Assembly (NCBI GenBank): GCA_900546885.1
Contig: UREN01000043.1
Location: 1 to 18,047 of the forward strand
Direction of reading: 5' to 3'
DNA from: an uncultured Oscillospiraceae bacterium
GTDB lineage: Bacteria > Bacillota > Clostridia > Oscillospirales > Ruminococcaceae
DNA: 18,047 nt
Part shown: positions 1 to 5,701 of the stretch, piece after piece
Layout: every line of letters begins with the position of its first letter
Numbering within the stretch: the first letter of the stretch is position 1
The notes under the pieces: generated by a model
The model's input: the letters and a program-made list of their open reading frames with translations, nothing else
Told to the model about the DNA's origin: nothing
Database searches by the model: none
Position numbers and translations under genes: made by a program

Positions 1-131
1 CACCACGCCTGCGATACATCGCGCCAGGGGTCATACCAGCGCACACACCACAGCTGCACCCACACATAGGCCGCAAACGCAGCCAAAAGCAGCAGCTGAG
101 GCTTTGTCCAAGTGTGTTTGCCCAATTTCAA
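1..131 (-). CDS. N-terminal part of an unknown membrane-anchored protein (runs off the left edge)
   Basis: About 43 residues are visible. I start it at TTG (131-129), which lies 7 bases after a good GGGAGGA ribosome binding site. A competing ATG at 138-136 in another frame overlaps the site too closely and hits a stop after 35 codons. The peptide has a short basic, polar head (KLGKHTWTKPQ), one hydrophobic segment (LLLLAAFAAYVWVQLWCV, about residues 12-29) and then RWYDPWRDVSQAW at the edge. This reads as a signal anchor or uncleaved signal peptide with the rest outside the membrane. The last residues resemble the opening of an S-layer homology repeat (F-x-DV-x-x-x-WYYDAV), but too little is visible to claim that. 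It lies downstream of the mgsA terminator, and I see no separate promoter in the 40-base gap. Confidence 0.55.
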   Translation of the reverse strand, partial: MKLGKHTWTKPQLLLLAAFAAYVWVQLWCVRWYDPWRDVSQAW

Positions 132-172
132 ACAGCATTCCTCCCGTTTTCAGCCTGCACGCCTCACGGCAG

Positions 173-202
173 AAAAATGCCCCGCGGCCAAGCTGCGGGG
201 CA
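173..202 (-). terminator. Intrinsic terminator after mgsA
   Basis: Reading the minus strand, a perfect 8-bp stem (TGCCCCGC / GCGGGGCA) with a 9-base loop is followed directly by TTTTTCT. It lies 17 bases past the mgsA stop and fits a rho-independent terminator for that transcript. The gene at the left edge begins only about 40 bases further on, so some read-through may feed it. Confidence 0.85.
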
Positions 203-218
203 TCCAACCAAAACCACT

Positions 219-629
219 TTATGGAACCATATGCGGGTTTACAATGTTCCGCCAATCCAAATCGCCCCGCTCCAGCCCGTGAATCAGCACTTCAGCCGTG
301 GCAATGTTGGTGGCCACAGGAATGTTGTGCACGTCGCACAGGCGCAGCAGGTTCATTTCATTCGGCTCGGAAGGCTTTGCCGAGATAGGGTCGCGGAAAA
401 ACAGCAGAAGGTCTATCTCGTTGCACGCAATGCGCGCGGCAATTTGCTGGTCGCCGCCATGCGTGCCAGACAAGCATTTCTGAATGGGAAGGCCCGTGGC
501 CTCGCTCACCAGCTTGCCTGTGGTGCCCGTGGCCGTCAGGCTGTGCTGGGCCAGCACAGAACAATATGCAATGCAGAACTGCACCATCAGTTCCTTTTTG
601 GTGTCATGCGCAATCAGCGCAATGTTCAT
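219..629 (-). CDS. mgsA: Methylglyoxal synthase
   Basis: This 136-residue protein matches methylglyoxal synthase, which converts dihydroxyacetone phosphate to methylglyoxal and phosphate, a bypass that relieves sugar-phosphate stress. Visible family motifs are AHD (residues 7-9), the phosphate-binding ATGTTGKL (33-40), GGDQQ (58-62, with D60 equivalent to the catalytic Asp71 of E. coli) and [11 protein letters not shown] near the C-terminus. Length is close to the Bacillus enzyme. The segment usually reading P-H-E/D-P-D reads PSEPN here (86-90), so the active-site His98 and Asp101 of E. coli are Ser87 and Asn90. The start ATG is preceded by GGAGGG at good spacing. It follows the MinD-like gene by 93 bases with no clear promoter between, and a terminator follows. 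Family assignment is firm. Activity is slightly less so because of the two substitutions. Confidence 0.95.
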   Translation of the reverse strand: MNIALIAHDTKKELMVQFCIAYCSVLAQHSLTATGTTGKLVSEATGLPIQKCLSGTHGGDQQIAARIACNEIDLLLFFRDPISAKPSEPNEMNLLRLCDVHNIPVATNIATAEVLIHGLERGDLDWRNIVNPHMVP

Positions 630-722
630 AAGGATTTCCCTCCTTCTCTCTACTTACCCGGCCCTTTTCTCTTCCATACACATCACTACGCAAATACAGC
701 ACAAAAACAAACACGCCGGTTT

Positions 723-1454
723 TTACCGGACGATCAGCGGCGCATGCACGCCGCACAGGCGTGCCGCCATGGCGGCAAACACACGCGCGGCCTTTTCCTC
801 TTTGGGCAGTGCCGACGCCGTGGCGCCCGCACGCAGCACCGCCTCGCTGTAGGGCACCACGCCAAGCAGCTGGGCGCCCACCGTGTCGATGCATTCGTCC
901 AAATCCCGAATGCCCTGGCCCGCCAGGGTGCGCGGCACCTTGTTAATCACAAGCCGCACCTGCTCACAGCCGCCCTCCAGCAGCGCGTCGCACACAATGC
1001 GCCCATCGCGCTGGGCCACAGGGTCTGGCGTGATGCAAATAAGCGCCAGGCTGGCCGCAGCGCGCGCCGCCTCGAAGGGGGCGCCCATGCCTGCAGCGGT
1101 ATCCAGCACAATGTCGTCGAACACGCCGCCCGCCTGCTGTAAAAAGCTTTGCAGCGCCCCGGCGGCCACCTGGCCGCCCGAATAGGGCGCGCTGATGACA
1201 AAAAGCCCCGGGTACAGCGGGCTTTCCACCAGGGCCTTGCCCGCGTCGCAGCGGCCGCACAGCACATCTTCTACGTCATATACTGTTTTGCCGTATACGC
1301 CTGCAATATAATCTACGCTGCGAAGGGCGGAATCCAGCTCTACCAAAAGCACACGGCGCCCGCGCGCGGCAAGCGCCGCACCCGTCAGCACCGAAACGGT
1401 GCTTTTGCCCGTTCCACCCTTGCCGGAGGCCACCATGATCACTCTCGCACTCAT
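723..1454 (-). CDS. MinD/ParA-family P-loop ATPase (MinD-like)
   Basis: A 243-residue ATPase of the deviant Walker A class. It has GKGGTGKST (11-19) directly after the first beta strand, a MinD-like segment LRSVDYIAGVYGKTVYDVEDVLCGRC (44-69; MinD usually reads LRNLD...IVYDLVDVLEGRC) and a Walker B-type VLDTAAG (116-122). MinD is a membrane-bound ATPase that, with MinC, restricts FtsZ ring placement. This protein differs from classical MinD in two ways. It stops at HAPLIVR without the C-terminal amphipathic membrane-targeting helix, making it about 25 residues short. Neither MinC nor MinE is beside it. It may be a degenerate MinD or a MinD-like ATPase with another cargo. The start ATG has a GGAGGG site just upstream and a probable own promoter at 1507-1535. 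mgsA follows in the same direction. Confidence 0.85.
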   Translation of the reverse strand: MSARVIMVASGKGGTGKSTVSVLTGAALAARGRRVLLVELDSALRSVDYIAGVYGKTVYDVEDVLCGRCDAGKALVESPLYPGLFVISAPYSGGQVAAGALQSFLQQAGGVFDDIVLDTAAGMGAPFEAARAAASLALICITPDPVAQRDGRIVCDALLEGGCEQVRLVINKVPRTLAGQGIRDLDECIDTVGAQLLGVVPYSEAVLRAGATASALPKEEKAARVFAAMAARLCGVHAPLIVR

Positions 1455-1506
1455 GCTACCCTCCGAAATTTCGATGTCATTACGCAGTTTGCATACTTAT
1501 GTTTGT

Positions 1507-1535
1507 ATTCTATCACAATATTTTGTTGCATACAA
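1507..1535 (-). promoter_or_regulatory. Probable sigma-A promoter for the MinD-like gene and mgsA
   Basis: On the minus strand TTGTAT (1535-1530) is followed after 17 bases by TAGAAT (1512-1507) with a TG one base upstream (extended -10). The predicted start near 1500 gives a leader of about 45 bases before the ATG. The AT-rich 118-base gap between maf and the MinD-like gene contrasts with the tight spacing upstream, which supports a new transcription start. An inverted repeat (TGTTG-CATA-CAACA, 1524-1537) overlaps the -35. Confidence 0.5.
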
Positions 1536-1558
1536 CAGCGAAGCTTGTAAAATAGCAC

Positions 1559-1587
1559 AAAAACCAAAAATTTCACTGATTTTGGGT
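1559..1587 (-). terminator. Weak possible terminator overlapping the end of maf
   Basis: On the minus strand CCAAAA (1585-1580) can pair with TTTTGG (1569-1564), followed by a short T run. The stem is only 6 bp and AT-rich and includes the maf stop codon, so it may only slow or partly stop transcription before the next promoter. Confidence 0.25.
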
Positions 1588-2154
1588 TATTTTTACTATG
1601 CCCGCTGCCTTCAAAGCTGCATATACGCGTGAAACGGGCAGCCCCATAATGTTGTGGTAGCAGCCTTCAATGCCCTGCACAAATTTTGCCGCCCCGCCCT
1701 GCACCGCATAGCCGCCCGCTTTGTCGTAGGGCTCCGGGGTGGCGATATACGCTTCAATCTCTTCCTCGCTTAAAGCGGCAAAGCGCACCGAAGAGGTGCA
1801 GGCGAACACATCGTCCGGCCGGCCGGGCACAGCCAGGCACACGCCGGTGTGCACCCGGTGTGTGCGGCCCGATAAAAGGCGCATCATGCGCCGTGCGTCC
1901 GCCGCATCGTGCGGCTTGCCCAGCACCTCGCCGTCCACATCCACCACAGTGTCGCAGCCCAGCACACAGGCCGACGGGTGCTGCACGGCCACGGCGTGGC
2001 ATTTGGCGTGCGCCAGCTTCTGCACCAGCAGCACGGGCGTGGGCGCAGAAATGGCGCTTTCGTCCACATCGCTGGTCGCTACCGAAAATTCCGGCGTAAC
2101 CAGCGCCAGCAGTTCTTTTCTTCGGGGCGAGCCGGAGGCCAAAATCAATTCCAT
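1573..2154 (-). CDS. maf: Maf-family nucleoside triphosphate pyrophosphatase
   Basis: A 193-residue Maf protein, which hydrolyses dTTP/UTP and modified nucleotides to monophosphates plus pyrophosphate as a house-cleaning step. The start is ATG 2154, giving MELILASGSPRRKELL; the frame stays open upstream, but only this Met has a ribosome site (GAGGTG) and begins at the family N-terminus. Motifs seen: SGSPRR (7-12), CDTVVD (67-72, catalytic Asp68), GKP (79-81), SGRTHRVHTGV (95-105) and EPYDKAGGYAVQG (141-153). The last is the form found in the dTTP/UTP-type YhdE group. Its ribosome site overlaps the stop codon of the DUF4321 gene, so the two are probably translationally coupled. Confidence 0.95.
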   Translation of the reverse strand: MELILASGSPRRKELLALVTPEFSVATSDVDESAISAPTPVLLVQKLAHAKCHAVAVQHPSACVLGCDTVVDVDGEVLGKPHDAADARRMMRLLSGRTHRVHTGVCLAVPGRPDDVFACTSSVRFAALSEEEIEAYIATPEPYDKAGGYAVQGGAAKFVQGIEGCYHNIMGLPVSRVYAALKAAGIVKITQNQ

Positions 2155-2164
2155 TCTGCCCACC

Positions 2165-2431
2165 TCAGCGCAGCGAAGTGCGGTTGTACAGGAAAATAGC
2201 CGCGGCAATGGTGAAAATCTGCGCCACGCTTACGCCCATGGAAAAGCCGAACGTCAGCTTAATCACCGAAAGGTCCAGCACAAAGGGCGCGTCTGCGTTG
2301 AAGCCGATAGACTGATAATAGCTCAGCCAGCTCAAGAACGGCACGTTGCGGCACACGCTGGCCAGCATGGCGCCCAGCACAATGCCCGCCAAAATAAAAA
2401 ACCATAAAAGCAGGGTGCGTTTCATTTTCAT
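2165..2431 (-). CDS. DUF4321 small membrane protein
   Basis: An 88-residue protein with a hydrophobic segment near the N-terminus (about 5-26) and another near the C-terminus (about 60-82). Between them is SYYQSIGFNADAPFVLDLSVIKLTFGF, where the LDL...LTFG pattern and length match DUF4321, a function-unknown family commonly encoded just before maf in Clostridia. A GGGG-type ribosome site lies 9 bases before ATG 2431; a second ATG two codons later is less well placed. It sits 21 bases after dut, and its stop codon lies within the maf ribosome site. The role is unknown. Its linkage to cell-shape and division genes suggests an envelope function, which is inference. Confidence 0.8.
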   Translation of the reverse strand: MKMKRTLLLWFFILAGIVLGAMLASVCRNVPFLSWLSYYQSIGFNADAPFVLDLSVIKLTFGFSMGVSVAQIFTIAAAIFLYNRTSLR

Positions 2432-2452
2432 TTGTGTTTTCCCCTTTCTGCC

Positions 2453-2911
2453 TCAAAGCTTCCCGGTAGAGCCAAAGCCCCCCTCGCCGCGGGCCGTGCC
2501 GCCAAGCTCGTCCACTTCCTGCAGCACAGCCCGTGCCACCGGCACCACAGCCATCTGGGCCACGCGCTCGCCCGGCTGAATCACATAGGGCTGCTGCCCA
2601 TGGTTTGCCAGCGCCACATGCACTTCGCCCCGGTAGTCGGAATCAATCACGCCCACGCCGTTGGGCAGCGCCACCCCGTGCTTGGAGCCCAGGCTGGAGC
2701 GCGCAAAAATAAGCGCCACATACTCCGGGCCCGGCAGCTCAATGGCAAAGCCCGTGGGCAGCAGGGCGCGCTGGCCGGGCGCAAGGGTAAACGGCGCCTC
2801 CAGCACGGCGCACAGGTCCATGGCGGCCGCGCCCTCGGTGGCATAGGCAGGCAGCTTTGCCTGGCTGCGCAGGCGCTTTATTTTAACAGGTACGTTCAAA
2901 TTGTTCCCCAT
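2453..2911 (-). CDS. dut: dUTP diphosphatase (trimeric dUTPase)
   Basis: A 152-residue trimeric-type dUTPase, which hydrolyses dUTP to dUMP and pyrophosphate, keeping uracil out of DNA and supplying dTMP synthesis. All five family motifs are present in order: GAAAMDLCA (27-35), ARSSLGSKHGV (70-80), GVIDSDYRG (87-95, with catalytic Asp90), GERVAQM (114-120) and RGEGGFGSTG (141-150), the flexible C-terminal lid. Length is typical. GGAG lies 5 bases before the ATG. It sits 27 bases after the U32 peptidase gene and 21 before the DUF4321 gene, consistent with one transcript and with a nucleotide-hygiene link to maf. Confidence 0.97.
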   Translation of the reverse strand: MGNNLNVPVKIKRLRSQAKLPAYATEGAAAMDLCAVLEAPFTLAPGQRALLPTGFAIELPGPEYVALIFARSSLGSKHGVALPNGVGVIDSDYRGEVHVALANHGQQPYVIQPGERVAQMAVVPVARAVLQEVDELGGTARGEGGFGSTGKL

Positions 2912-2938
2912 CCTTTCTCCATTCGCCTGGCATGCGGT

Positions 2939-5026
2939 TCACAGCACGCCTTTGAAAAACAGCCCGCGGGTGAAAGCGCCGTCAAACGGCGCGCCCGCGC
3001 GCGCCAGGCGCAGCACCTGCCCCACACGCTGCGGGGGCTCTATGGTGAAATACAGCAGCAGCATATCCGCGCCGGCCTGCCCGGCCTTGTCACACAAATA
3101 CAGCGGCACAGGGTTATACACCGTGCGCATGCCCTGCGGGCCCGTGCAGCGCACGGGAAATTTTGCGCCCTTGCGGTCCGTCAGGGCGCCCTTCTGCGGG
3201 CACCCCTTGCAGCCGTGCACATTGTGCAGCGGGCAGGCGCGCGTCAGCATCAGCGGCATGTGCCCATAGGCCAGCACGGCCGTGGGCGCCTGTGCGGCCA
3301 GCTCGTGCACGCCCCGGGCCGTCAGCTCGGGGCTGGCGGTGACACTTTCGCACCCCATGGCAAGGTATGCACGCGCGGCGGCAGCGTTCGTCACGTTCAG
3401 GCCAAAACCGCCCATCCACGGCCCCGCACACGGCAGAGCAAAGTGGGCCAGGTTTTGCGCAACAAAACCCGCAAAGCCCTTGCCCGAAAGCGAGGCAAGC
3501 AGGCTATGCAGCTGGCTTTCGCCCGTGAACTCTGCCCGCGGCAGCTCCAGCCAGGTTTTGGCGCGCAGCGGCTCGGGCACGCTGGCCCAGTGCTGCACAG
3601 GCAGCAGCACACGCTCAAGCGCCTGCCGCTCTTCTTCCGCACAGGCAAGCTGCTGCGGCGTCTCGAAACGGGCGCACAGCGCGGCCTGCGGGGCCACGTT
3701 GCGCGGGGCAACCGGCTGCAGTGCAGCGGCCAGCGGCGGCGCGGGCGGCGCAGGGCATTGCCGCTGCGGCGGCGCAGCGCGCAGGGCCAGCAGCTTTTCC
3801 AGCGCCTCGCGGCGCAAGGCGCCAAGCTCGCCCGCAGGCGCATACCAGGCGTCTGCCCCCTGCACTGCGGCCTCGCGCACAAAAAAGGGCGTGCCGCCCG
3901 TCTTTTCCAGCGCACGGGCACAGCTCTGTGTCAAATTTTTCTGTGCGGGCGCATGCACCGCCTGCACCTGGGCACAGGCAATGTGCCCCTGCCCGTCGCA
4001 CGCCTCCAATGCGGCGCTGTTCTCTTTCAGCGTCAGGCACATGCTCACCGGCACGCTGGGCCTCTCGCGGCGGTACAGTTCGCGCAGGGCGGGCGCCGCG
4101 GCGCGTGCCGCAGCGGAATCCTGCGCGGTGCGCACGCCGAACATGGTGCCATCCCGCACGCCTTTGATATAACCATCCGTAAACCCGGAACGAGAAAATA
4201 CATTTCGTAATATTTCCTCGTCATAGGGCAGCCCCTCGCGCGCGGCCACGCATGCGGCCACCGCGGCCGCCACATATTCCGGGCCGCGCAGGCGCCCCTC
4301 TATTTTTACACTGGCAATGCCCGCCTCGCGCAGGGCGGGCAGGCGGGCCAGGTGGGAATGGTCTTTTAAGCTGAGGTGAAAATCGCCTTCGCGCGGGGGC
4401 TGCGCGGCCGAAAACGGCAGGCGGCACGGGCCTGCACACAGCCCGCGGTTGCCGCTGCGCCCGCCCAGAAAGGCGCTCATATAGCACTGGCCAGACATGC
4501 TCATGCACAGCGCGCCGTGCACGAACACCTCCAGCTCGATGGGGCTGTCTTTGGCGGCTGCGCGCAGCTCGGCAAGGCTCATCTCACGCGCCAAAATCGC
4601 CCGGGAAAAGCCAAGGCGCGCCAGCTGGCGAATGCCCGCAGGGCTGTGCACGCTCATCTGGGTAGAGGCGTGCAGCGCCGCCCCGGGCACATAGCGCCTG
4701 ACAAGGGCGGCCGTCGCAAGGTCCTGCACAATTACGGCGTCCACCCCGGCGGCATCGGCCGCCCGCAGTGCCTCGCATGCGCGCGCCAGCTCGCCCTCCA
4801 TCAGCTCGGTGTTAAAAGTCAGGTAGCATTTTACGCCGCGCGCACGACAAAAAGCCGCGGCCTCTTGCAAGGCGGCGGCATCAAAATTGCCCGCCGTACG
4901 GCGGGCATTAAAGTCGGTAAGGCCCAAATATACGGCGTCCGCCCCGGCGCGCACGGCGGCCTCCAGCGCCTGCTGGTTGCCTGCGGGCGCCAGTATCTCC
5001 GGCATGGCGGCAGAACAGGCCCGCAT
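2939..5026 (-). CDS. U32-family peptidase / RlhA-like protein
   Basis: A 695-residue member of the peptidase U32 family. The N-terminal domain begins PEILAPAGNQQALEAAVRAGADAVYLG (residues 9-35), the usual TIM-barrel-like opening. The family signature lies at 166-184 (EVFVHGALC ... GQCYMS) and the four Cys expected for a metal or Fe-S site are 174, 181, 197 and 201 in CMSMSGQC and GLCAGPC. A second Cys-rich stretch near the C-terminus (CPLHNVHGCKGCPQKG, then LTDRKGAKFPVRC) is typical of long clostridial U32 proteins. Characterised relatives include secreted-collagenase-like proteins and RlhA, which hydroxylates C2501 of 23S rRNA. A role in RNA modification is likelier than proteolysis, but that is inference. 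ATG 5026 overlaps the zapA stop as TGATG; an alternative Met at residue 8 lacks a ribosome site. Confidence 0.9.
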   Translation of the reverse strand: MRACSAAMPEILAPAGNQQALEAAVRAGADAVYLGLTDFNARRTAGNFDAAALQEAAAFCRARGVKCYLTFNTELMEGELARACEALRAADAAGVDAVIVQDLATAALVRRYVPGAALHASTQMSVHSPAGIRQLARLGFSRAILAREMSLAELRAAAKDSPIELEVFVHGALCMSMSGQCYMSAFLGGRSGNRGLCAGPCRLPFSAAQPPREGDFHLSLKDHSHLARLPALREAGIASVKIEGRLRGPEYVAAAVAACVAAREGLPYDEEILRNVFSRSGFTDGYIKGVRDGTMFGVRTAQDSAAARAAAPALRELYRRERPSVPVSMCLTLKENSAALEACDGQGHIACAQVQAVHAPAQKNLTQSCARALEKTGGTPFFVREAAVQGADAWYAPAGELGALRREALEKLLALRAAPPQRQCPAPPAPPLAAALQPVAPRNVAPQAALCARFETPQQLACAEEERQALERVLLPVQHWASVPEPLRAKTWLELPRAEFTGESQLHSLLASLSGKGFAGFVAQNLAHFALPCAGPWMGGFGLNVTNAAAARAYLAMGCESVTASPELTARGVHELAAQAPTAVLAYGHMPLMLTRACPLHNVHGCKGCPQKGALTDRKGAKFPVRCTGPQGMRTVYNPVPLYLCDKAGQAGADMLLLYFTIEPPQRVGQVLRLARAGAPFDGAFTRGLFFKGVL

Positions 5027-5367
5027 CAGTGGTTTTCTTTCAAATAGCCAATCTCGCGGCGCAGGCGCTCTACCTCGCGGCGCGCCTCTTCGGCCGAAAG
5101 CTTGGCCTTGGCGGCGTCTTCCAGGTAATCTTTAATTTGCGCACGCATATTGTCTGCGCCGCTGGTGCTTTTTTTCAGCTCATCCAAATAGCCCAGCGCC
5201 GTAATGACGGCCGCTGTGGCAATCGAGGCCGAAGGGTTGTTCGTCATCATCTGGTTCATGTCTGCATCCAGCTTTTCCGCCAGGCTCAGCACATATTCTT
5301 CCGTATCGGTGGTGGCAATGACATAGCTGGCGCCGCAGATCTCCAGTTTAATTTTATTTGCCGGCAT
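5026..5367 (-). CDS. zapA: Cell division protein ZapA
   Basis: A 113-residue ZapA homologue. The N-terminus (KIKLEICGASYVIATTDTEEYV, 5-26) is the short beta-sheet head found in ZapA. It is followed by a helix with IATAAVITALGYLDEL (49-64), and the C-terminal part (80-110, rich in Ala, Glu, Arg and Leu) reads as the coiled coil used for dimerisation. ZapA bundles FtsZ filaments at midcell. The start ATG follows AAAGGAAG by about 9 bases. In many Clostridia zapA is followed by a U32 peptidase gene, exactly as here, with a one-base overlap indicating coupled translation. It is the first gene of the leftward cluster. Confidence 0.92.
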   Translation of the reverse strand: MPANKIKLEICGASYVIATTDTEEYVLSLAEKLDADMNQMMTNNPSASIATAAVITALGYLDELKKSTSGADNMRAQIKDYLEDAAKAKLSAEEARREVERLRREIGYLKENH

Positions 5368-5427
5368 ACACGCAAACTTCCTTTCCCTGCGGGGCGCTGC
5401 GCCCCGGCATGTAGATATCTAGAAGCT

Positions 5428-5433
5428 ATTATA
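5428..5433 (-). promoter_or_regulatory. Possible -10 element for the zapA cluster
   Basis: A perfect TATAAT on the minus strand lies in an AT-rich patch about 60 bases before the zapA start, placing the RNA start near 5421. The -35 position holds only a T-rich stretch with no good match, so the promoter call rests on the -10 and its location. Confidence 0.45.
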
Positions 5434-5493
5434 CTATCAAATGCGAAAAAAAGAAAGATGAAAAGCTGATTTTGAAAAAACTTCGTGCATGGG

Positions 5494-5545
5494 GCGCCGG
5501 CGGTGGGCCGCTGTGGCACCGGCGGCGCTGTTTTTTGTGTTTTTG
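5494..5545 (+). terminator. Orphan intrinsic terminator on the plus strand
   Basis: GCGCCGGCGGTG (5494-5505) pairs with CACCGGCGGCGC (5517-5528) at 11 of 12 positions, around an 11-base loop, and is followed by TGTTTTTTGTGTTTTT. The T run exists only in the plus direction. No plus-strand gene lies upstream within reach, since the neighbour there (zapA) is on the minus strand. It may end a short unannotated RNA or stop antisense transcription from entering the glgP promoter. Confidence 0.7.
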
Positions 5546-5567
5546 GCCTTGCAGCACGGCTTTCTGG

Positions 5568-5608
5568 TTGAACTGAGGGCATGGATAGAGTATACTAAGT
5601 TTGTATAC
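5568..5608 (+). promoter_or_regulatory. glgP promoter with an overlapping GTATAC repeat
   Basis: TTGAAC (5568-5573), a 17-base spacer and TATACT (5591-5596) make a good sigma-A promoter, with a predicted start near 5603 and a leader of about 100 bases. The self-complementary hexamer GTATAC occurs at 5590-5595, inside the -10, and again at 5603-5608 at the start site, spaced 13 bases apart. This suggests an operator for a dimeric regulator, but no regulator gene is in the window. Confidence 0.65.
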
Positions 5609-5701
5609 GCGCCTTTGCGCGGCACGCCCGGCGGGCATGGGGCCGCGCCGGGGCATACGCCCGCTTTTTCAGCGTGCAGATAAGAACGGAGTAGATGGTT
5701 T

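Larger units (their letters stand above)
5368..5701. other. Divergent intergenic region between zapA and glgP
   Basis: These 334 bases hold no supported gene. On the minus strand there is a TATAAT (5433-5428) for zapA and, in the resulting leader, a GC hairpin (GGGGCGC-T-GCGCCCC, 5391-5405) just before the ribosome site. On the plus strand there is an isolated intrinsic terminator (5494-5545), then the glgP promoter (5568-5596), then a GC-rich leader with complementary arms GCGCGGC and GCCGCGC. Short open frames here have no ribosome site or recognisable sequence. Confidence 0.7.

Noticed and set aside
31..138. ATG-started frame of 35 codons at the left edge (MLFEIGQTH...)
   Set aside because: The ATG is only about 1-3 bases from the ribosome site and the frame ends quickly. 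The overlapping TTG frame has correct spacing, an anchor segment and stays open to the edge.
2432..4210. Open frame of 592 codons on the plus strand opposite dut and the U32 peptidase gene
   Set aside because: Composition is typical antisense filler, and it crosses the gap between two clear genes. Both minus-strand genes carry complete family motifs.
5489..5683. Small plus-strand open frame of 64 codons before glgP
   Set aside because: It contains the terminator hairpin and the glgP promoter and lacks a ribosome site.
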